64,000 nt of DNA from Hevea brasiliensis. Taxonomy: Eukaryota > Streptophyta > Magnoliopsida > Malpighiales > Euphorbiaceae. Where the stretch lies: assembly GCF_030052815.1 (NCBI RefSeq), contig NC_079499.1, positions 99,482,480 to 99,546,479 on the forward strand. Reading direction: 5' to 3'. Positions 57,208 through 64,000 of this stretch are shown piece after piece. A program made the position numbers and the translations under genes. The stretch's first letter is position 1. Each line of letters starts with the position of its first letter. The notes beneath the pieces were generated by a model, which did not search any database, was not told the origin of the DNA, and saw only the letters and a program-made list of their open reading frames with translations.

Positions 57208-57625
57208 GGTCATTGATGGCCATTAATTTAAAAAAAATTAATCATTAATACTATCATATAATTTAATCAATATTAAATTATTTCATATCTTTAATAAATA
57301 TTTTTGTTATATTGTTATATTTTTTATTATAAAATCTTTATTAAAAATTTTGAGAGACAAAATAGAATTGATATAAAAAGTTGTCAATATAAAATATAAA
57401 AATTTAACTTATTTATAATTAGTATGTATTATTTTTTATGTTAATAATTTAATATTTTTTTTTATTTCATTATTCTAAGGTTAATCAATACTTATTATTA
57501 TTATTATTATTGTGGCCAACTTATAACCATTTAATGGAAATAGTCAAGTAAATAATAAATATTTTACTGTTATAAAAATTGAATTTGAATGCTTTTAAAA
57601 ATATTATTTGTCACATGTTACCCTC

Positions 57626-57679
<54 letters not shown>

Positions 57680-60253
57680 GTCATTGATGGCCATTAATTT
57701 GAAAAAAATTAATCATTAATACTATCATATAATTTAATCAATATTAAATTATTTCATATCTTTAATAAATATTTTTGTTATATTGTTATATTTTTTATTA
57801 TAAAATCTTTATTAAAAAATTTGAGAGACAAAATAGAATTGATATAAAAAGTTGTCAATATAAAATATAAAAATTTAACTTATTTATAATTAGTATGTAT
57901 TATTTTTTATGTTAATAATTTAATATTTTTTTTATTTCATTATTCTAAGGTTAATCAATACTTATTATTGTTATTATTGTTGTGGCCAACTTATAACCAT
58001 TTAATGGAAATAGTCAAGTAAATAATAAATATTTTACTGTTATAAAAATTAAATTTGAATGCTTTTATTATAATTTTTCAATTAAATAATATTTAATTAT
58101 AAATTAAATTTTTATTTAAATAATTTTTATTTATTTGTCTATATATAATATGTTGTATGAGGTATGTGATACACATCGAATACTCTTCTCTCACCAAGTA
58201 TTTTTTTTTCATTTGAATGCTTTTAAATCTTTTTCCATTTGTGTTATCACTTATCATTCTCAAAATTTATTTCTTTAAATATATTTAATTAATATGTATT
58301 TAATTATTAATTTTTTTATAAATTTCTTATTTAATATTTTTTAAATTTTTGAATATTTTATTTCATTATAATTATATATCTAATGTAATTATAATTAATA
58401 TTTTGATTATCTATAATTAATTTTTAATAGAATTATTTTTAAATTTTAATTAAATATATATATATTTGTATACATAAATTATCGCTCAATTATATTTTTA
58501 TATAGAAGTAGAATTTTAAAGATAAATTTTAAATATGATTACATCGAAAATTTAGTTACAAATAAAGATAATTAAAAAATTAAAGTTACAATATTGAAAT
58601 TATGAAATCTGTCTTTTAAAAAATAGTATGTATTTTTAATATTATTATATTAATAAAAAATGACAATATTTTAGAATTTTAATTTTTATGAAATGTATTT
58701 ATTTTATATTATAAATTTATATTAAGTGATAACTATTTTTATCAAAGAATTATTTTATAAAAAATATATAAGATTAATAAAAAATATTATTTTAAAAAAT
58801 AATATAATAGAATGTTATTTTTAATTAATAATAATGTTATATATTATTATTATTATTAAAATTAAATAATTTAATTCATTATTAATAATTTAATATTTTT
58901 TTATTATATTAATAAAAAATAATATTTATATATTTTTAAAATAATATTATGTTTTTATTAATGTAATGTATTTTTTGTAATTTAAAAAAATAAATATAAA
59001 TTTACATAAATTATAAGATAAAATATAAAAATTTTATGAAATTCAAATTATTTTTTAATAAAGTACTTTTATTATATTTTAAATAAAATAATAATAAAAA
59101 TTACTATTAATATATGTTTAAAAAAAATTAAACGAGTACTTTAACTAATTACTTCGTCAATTAATTAAAAATTTATTATTACAATGGATAAAAATTTATT
59201 TAAATTAAATTAAATAAAAAAATTTTTAATTTAAAATTAATTTAATAATAATAATTTATTTTATTTAAAATATAATTTAAAAATAAAAATTATAAATTAA
59301 TGCATGGACATTATGCTATAAGGATATTGGAAGCCCACAATTCTGCCTCTTAAACAATCCTACTGATGTTTCGACCCCACAAGGACATTATGCTATAATG
59401 AAAACCTGTTTGGTACTATTGTTAAAATTATTATTAAAAAATTATTTTTTTAAATATATTAATTAAAAATATTAAAAAATAATTAAAAATTAAATTTAAC
59501 TAATTTTAATTTAAAAAATATTAAAATAATAAAATATATATTTTTTAAATTATTTTTCATAATAATATTTAAAATAATATTTTTATTTTAAAAAAATAAT
59601 TTTAAGTTCTGAAATTCGGGCTTGAGTTTAATACAGTGCACAAATGAGGTATGCAGGGGAATTGGGTTTGATTTGAATCTCTTAGCCAGCAATTAGTGGT
59701 TTAATGTTCTGCCATGAGCCAGGAAGCCCTCTCCCTCCTATCTCACAACACATTTGAGATAATGCAAACTAATTGATATCCATTCGAAAATAGTAAAAAT
59801 TTACACAGATCAAGAAAGCAATCATATCTCAAATTGCAGGAGCAAACAAAGCAAGAAGACAGAACCTGGGCCACAAACATGGAGTTGATTCCCAATTGAG
59901 TCAGAAATGCTTTGGCAATCTGCGAAGTAGGCGATCTAGAAGCAATAGCCATCTCAATTCCCTTTTCCTTCAGCGCTTCTAATATGCCTACAGCGTGTGG
60001 ATACAGATACGGGGTATCATCTTCATAATAGCACTCACTGATCAAATTATAAAAATAGAAAAATTATTTTCTTTCATCTGCCATTACAATTCTTGTAAAG
60101 AGAGAAGAGAATTCTATAAGCAGCCATTGAAACGAACCAGTAAAAAGGCCATAGAGTGTAATCGAGATCGAAGACAACCAAGCGAGGCAGGTCCTGGAAT
60201 TGCCCGATTATCTGCAACGCCGCTTTCTTCACCTTCTCCTCCTCGTCTTCCAT
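55420..60253 (-). CDS. MDP1: Magnesium-dependent phosphatase 1 (HAD superfamily), four exons
   Basis: Exons on -: 60138-60253, 59866-60037, 55911-56027 and 55420-55542; all joints are GT-AG with matching phases, giving 175 residues. The first exon holds the HAD nucleophile motif VVFDLDYTLW (DxD) after LPRL; exon 2 holds GIEMAIASRSPTS (motif II/III region); exon 3 has SSWTNKTEHFQRI and the acidic metal-binding MLFFDDEDRNIEA; exon 4 has GVTSILVGNGV. This matches eukaryotic MDP1, a small cytosolic HAD phosphatase with protein-tyrosine and sugar/fructosamine phosphatase activity in vitro. All key acidic residues are present, so the product is probably active. Intron 2 is about 3.8 kb, AT-rich and repeat-laden. 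The gene shares its promoter with the divergent gene at 61679. Confidence 0.93.
56632..56700. repeat. (TAA)n microsatellite in MDP1 intron 2
   Basis: About 65 bp of AATAAT repeats with one interruption. Confidence 0.9.
56853..56888. repeat. (TTA)n microsatellite in MDP1 intron 2
   Basis: About 35 bp of ATT repeats. Confidence 0.85.
57122..57595. repeat. 474 bp tandem repeat, unit 1, in MDP1 intron 2
   Basis: Starts TAAAAATATTATTTGTCACA, holds a (TAA)n run at about 57151-57206, GGTCATTGATGGCC, and near its end GTGGCCAACTTATAACC. Unit 2 follows directly. A more diverged relative of the start lies near 56587. Confidence 0.85.
57596..58069. repeat. 474 bp tandem repeat, unit 2, in MDP1 intron 2
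   Basis: Very similar to unit 1, with its own (TAA)n run at about 57629-57679 and few other differences. Confidence 0.85.
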
Positions 60254-61678
60254 CTCTCCCTCTCTCTCTTTCTCCAGTTGGTCTCTGACAGCTGGAGAAA
60301 GAGAAACGATGCAGAATCCTGCGTTTTAACAGCCGCCGCATGATTGGAAATGATTAAGGAAAAAAATGCCGCGGCGAAATTTCTGACGTGGCAAACCACG
60401 TGGCTAAATGAGAGCCGGCAAGGGATTTTACGACCAGAACGCACCGTATTAAGCCAAAAAATCTAGAACCAGGAACAGGAAAGTTGTTTTCAAACCTGTG
60501 ATTCTCCGCTTCGTTGTCAAAGCTAGTTGTCTATAGCACAGGTATTTTTATTTTATTTTTATTTTTTTAGTTTCCGCAATTAAATTATCTTCGAATTATC
60601 AATTTTTTGAATTCGCAATTAAATTTGGATTGATTATCCTTTATTTTCTTCTTTCTACTTAATTTGGTGAGTGCAATTTGTTTTTTCCCTTGAAAATTCT
60701 GTTGATTTTTAAGATAACGTTCTTGCTGATTTTATTCGATTTTGGATTTGCATGATAGAGCTTCGTTTTGCTGTTCTTTGATTACTTTCTATTTTTGGAT
60801 GCTTAAGGTTTCTTTTCAGTAATGGGATTACTTTACGAATTATTGTCCTCTTTGTGTTTCTTTCTTTATTTTTATTGTAGAAAGTTAAATTAAAATTTTT
60901 AGGGCTTTTTTGAAATGAATTTCAAGGGCTTAATTTGTTAAAGATTGTGATGTTTATTTATGTATTTGTATTATTTACTTCATTCATGTGGTTTGGTAGG
61001 ATTATGTCCCATGGTTTAGGTTATTGATTGGCGTTTCTAAGTGACTGACCCTAAATTTTCAGGACCAAGAACATCATATTTCATATAAAATTTGTAAACA
61101 TGATTTGATTTGTAGATTGAATTTACTAATCAGCTCTTAATAATGGACTATTATGTGGGGAATGAATGAAATTTCTCCCGTTATTTTCAAGATTGTGTTA
61201 GTGCTAATATTCCATGCTTCCACATGGTTCCTTGGAGAATAGCTCCGAAAGAAAGAAATTTTGTGATGTATAACTGCAATGCAACTCTGGCAAATGGAAG
61301 AATCCAGTCATTTTTTTTATTACATATAATCATTAATTTATTTGTAAATATCCATAATCTAGACATTACAGTTTTTTTTTTCCCTTTTTCTAATGATTCT
61401 TGCCCAACTCAAGGAAGATTATGCATCCCTTTTTAGGGAATTAACATTAACATCAATGTTATTAGGACTTGTTAGCTTTTCATCTTTGTATCCCTTTTCT
61501 GTTTTGGTTCAATTCTATCTGAAATTCTCAATCTTTTATAGCAGGTGTCGGAATTGTGAGGTTGATTAAATCTGTTTGGTTGTCGATATCACATTGGCAA
61601 ATTTTTAAGTGTTACTGAGTAGTGTTCTGATCTTTCGTGACTGCTGGCACCTTCTAGCATTTCAGTTTCAGTTTGGCA
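60254..61678. promoter_or_regulatory. Divergent promoter and 5' leader between MDP1 and the 61679 gene
   Basis: The GC-richer stretch 60300-60540 is the likely shared promoter. It contains TGACGTGG (60384-60391) and a G-box CACGTG (60397-60402). A possible first 5' UTR exon of the + gene ends at TAGCACAG/GTATTT (donor 60541), with an acceptor such as TAGCATTTCAG near 61664. This would make a leader intron of about 1.1 kb. Confidence 0.5.
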
Positions 61679-63561
61679 ATGGCTGTTGCTGGTTCCTTGC
61701 AAATGTCCCACTATTTGGGACTTTGCAAGAGCCAGAGGCACAAGGAAAAATATAAGGTATAATTTTCTTTATTTCTTTCTTTCTTAAAACTTTCCATCGT
61801 TTTGATTTTATAATATAAAGTAATATACTTGTTTTCAGAGTATTCCAAGTGGGGACAAGCTACCATTATTGAATAGCACACTCTCATCACGTGCATCGGT
61901 AACTTCTATATTTTGCTTTAGAGCACAAGCACACACTTCTATGTGCACATACTGCGTGAACAGCTTGAGTGAAACTGTCATTTTATCAAGCCTTTTTGGC
62001 ATTCGATTTTAAGCTTGCATGCAAAAGTTATGTTTCCCAGCAAAAAATTTCAACTTCCATCTATTTACTTGCCATTCAGATTGCTAGTATATATCAGTTG
62101 TCAAAAAAAAAAAGATTGCTTTTCTATATTATTGTTTTCAAGTTTCTAGAACTTGTTCCTGATTAATAAATTTACTTCATATATGGATATGGGGGTCCGT
62201 TGAATGTTTTCCATGTTGGTTAAATATATCTTACTTATTGGGTAGACCTCTCTACCTTCCATCTTAAACTTTTAGATTACTTGTGATGTGAAGAAGAGTT
62301 TTTGATAATTACATATTGCTTTGTGATAAAACTTGGTTTGATCTTATATATTGTAGGGTCTTTCTATCAACTAGCCTAAGATTTTATGTTGGATGATCTA
62401 ATGTGGCATTAGACATTGCCAATCCTACTATATATATTGGCTGAAACCAAGTGAACAAAAAAGATACATGTAACGAACATTGGGATTAAGACTTGAGTTG
62501 GGTTGAATTTAGGCCATATTATTGCTTAAAGTTTTAAGGTATTTTCCTTGTAATCTAACTTATAACTGGATTTGGAGGTTTTTTTTTTTTTTTTTTTTAA
62601 TAACTGGCATTTATTGCTCCATGATGGAATTAGCAATCTTTTATTTACTGCATGTCAATTTCAAGTTATTGTACTTAATGAGGCACTTTATTCCTTCTAT
62701 GCTTCAAGAGTAGGATTTTAAAACATTAAAACATTATATGATATGTTTTAAAACATTAAAAATATCTGCCTTTTTCTTAAAGCAAAAGAGAGAACTTTCA
62801 TTGTGGATATCTATATGATATACGCAACAAAATATCCTCAAATCTAAAATGCCAATATGAAAATATTTCCTCATAGTAGTACTAATTAGCTTAGTCAAAA
62901 TTCTTGGCAAAATTTTCAGTGAGGCTACATCTTTTTTACTGATGGATACCCCCACCACAAGCATTATAATATGTTTTGAGAGTTGAAATATATCTAATAT
63001 GCAAAATAAAACTAAAAAAAAGAAAAAGCAACCAGCTGCAAATTATTATTAGACTTCACAATTGATTCATTTCTCAAGTGTTAATAAGAGCTCCCACAAA
63101 GAAGGGGATGAACTCATATTTGACTGGGGGATGAACTGTTGTTAATAGGACTGGTGGCAGCCCAAAAACAGCCAAAATGGGAAGATTCATGGAGGGGAGA
63201 GAGAGAGAGAGAGAGAGAGAGAGATGTCTAAGGTTTATGGTTAATAGTTGCTATGTTATCGCTTTGTCATGATAAGTTTGAATACTCTTTATGCTGGGAT
63301 TTCTTTTATGTTGTATGCATATAATTGATTGATACTTAAAATTGTTAATGAAACTTCTTTGAAGTATTGAAATTTGAGATCTCTGTTTTGGTTACAGTTT
63401 CAGCAATGGGATTCATGGAGTATTCGTTTATCGGACAATTCATGCAGACCCATATGCCCTGTGTCGTATAGAAGTAATGCCTTTAGGTGTCATTCTTTTC
63501 TAGTTCCAGGCCAAACATTTCAACTTCCTGGCATGAAGGCCACTTCCTTGGCATTGACAGG
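61679..63561 (+). CDS. 5' part of a gene, probably plastid-targeted; cut by window end
   Basis: Exons 61679-61756, 61839-61898 and 63398-63561, all with GT-AG borders and consistent phases, encode about 100 residues beginning MAVAGSLQMSHYLG. The sequence is rich in Ser, Arg, Lys and Gln and poor in acidic residues, with no membrane segment, as in a chloroplast transit peptide. The mature domain would be in exons beyond the window, so I cannot name the family. The last donor (ACAGG/GTAACT at 63562) shows that the reading continues. Intron 2 is about 1.5 kb. Confidence 0.65.
63198..63225. repeat. (GA)n microsatellite
   Basis: About 28 bp of alternating GA in intron 2 of the 61679 gene. Confidence 0.85.
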
Positions 63562-63908
63562 GTAACTTTTCTTTCTTTCAGTTAACTTATAAAAATAGAC
63601 TTAAATCCAAGTTAATGAGCACATTTGCATGGGTCCTCTTTTCTTCCTTGAGTATCATACAAATAATTGTATGAAAAGTTGGATGGAACTAAGTTCAACT
63701 ACATTTTCTGGTTCATCATGTCATCATTTGTGAAAATGTTAGATTTTATAGCGTTTTAGCTTTCGGTTGGTGATTTCTGAATGTTTAATGTTTCTTTTAG
63801 GAGTCTTGGGAATTTAGTGGTGGCACTTTCAATGCATTGTGTATATATTTTATTCATGCATTATTTTTGTTGAACCATGCGCTTTAAAATTTTGTGTATT
63901 TGGTGTCT

Positions 63909-63958
63909 CAGCTCTGTTAGACACCTCAAGTCTCAACTTGAGGTGTCTAACAGAGCTG
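63909..63958. repeat. Perfect 22 bp inverted repeat with 6 base loop
   Basis: Arms 63909-63930 and 63937-63958 are exact reverse complements around TCTCAA. The right arm is part of the LINE coding sequence that follows, so the left arm is an inverted scrap of the same LINE. Confidence 0.9.
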
Positions 63959-64000
63959 AATGGCGAAAAAGGATCCATATATCTGACCTCAACTACTTTG
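63937..64000 (+). mobile_element. RTE LINE ORF2 tail, continuing past the window
   Basis: Reads LEVSNRAEWRKRIHISDLNY, the same C-terminal motif as EWRKRIHIADP at 3200-3230. A 5'-truncated LINE insertion in an intron of the 61679 gene. Confidence 0.75.

Noticed and set aside
56632..57680. Regularly spaced TAA blocks that look array-like
   Set aside because: Plain trinucleotide microsatellites without unique spacers; not a CRISPR-type array, and the host is a plant.

Overview
This is a window of plant nuclear DNA, almost certainly from a eudicot. It shows spliced genes with GT-AG introns, plant-only families (a NETWORKED/KIP1 actin-binding protein, an At4g38062-type coiled-coil protein, a plant nicotinamidase), AT-rich intergenic DNA, AT/TC/TAA microsatellites, Ty3/gypsy and hAT elements, RTE-type LINE tails and an endogenous pararetrovirus. 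The long gypsy LTR that opens with TGTAACGCCC recalls elements of Euphorbiaceae such as Hevea or Manihot, but this is only an impression; the species cannot be fixed from the sequence alone.

Layout. 1-11084 is a cluster of endogenous caulimovirid (pararetrovirus) sequence of petuvirus/florendovirus type. A partial copy A on + (1-2207) faces a nearly complete copy B on - (3998-10748) with MP, CP, protease, RT, RNase H, a C-terminal domain, promoter, leader and the tRNA-Met primer site. All frames are broken. A 1.3 kb hAT element with an 8 bp target duplication lies inside the protease remnant and itself carries a LINE tail. 11085-15330 is the gag end and the very long 3' LTR of a gypsy element with pol missing.

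16093-36000 is the genic core: an ECD/SGT1-family gene (five exons, +), whose 3.2 kb intron 2 holds a hAT-like element and a captured first exon of an RRM gene; nicotinamidase (five exons, +); a NET2-type protein (two exons, -); and a small conserved plant gene of unknown function (two exons, -). 37050-40865 is AT-rich DNA with no gene seen.

40866-50726 is a direct tandem duplication of about 4.92 kb. It contains a pseudogene of the At4g38062-like coiled-coil family whose middle third has been inverted in place. The 3' part of that pseudogene follows at 50929-51568. 51650-54640 is a set of diverged direct repeats with a 450 bp solo LTR whose empty site is preserved in the paralogous repeat. 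55420-60253 is a four-exon magnesium-dependent phosphatase-1 gene (-) with a 3.8 kb AT-rich intron. It shares a short divergent promoter with a + strand gene starting at 61679, which looks plastid-targeted and is cut by the window end. The last 60 bases are the tail of another RTE LINE, entered through a 22 bp perfect inverted repeat.

The cellular genes show no sign of acting in one pathway; they are ordinary neighbours on a plant chromosome. The unusual content lies in the rearranged viral cluster and in the inverted, duplicated coiled-coil pseudogene. I found no convincing new enzymatic or defence system.
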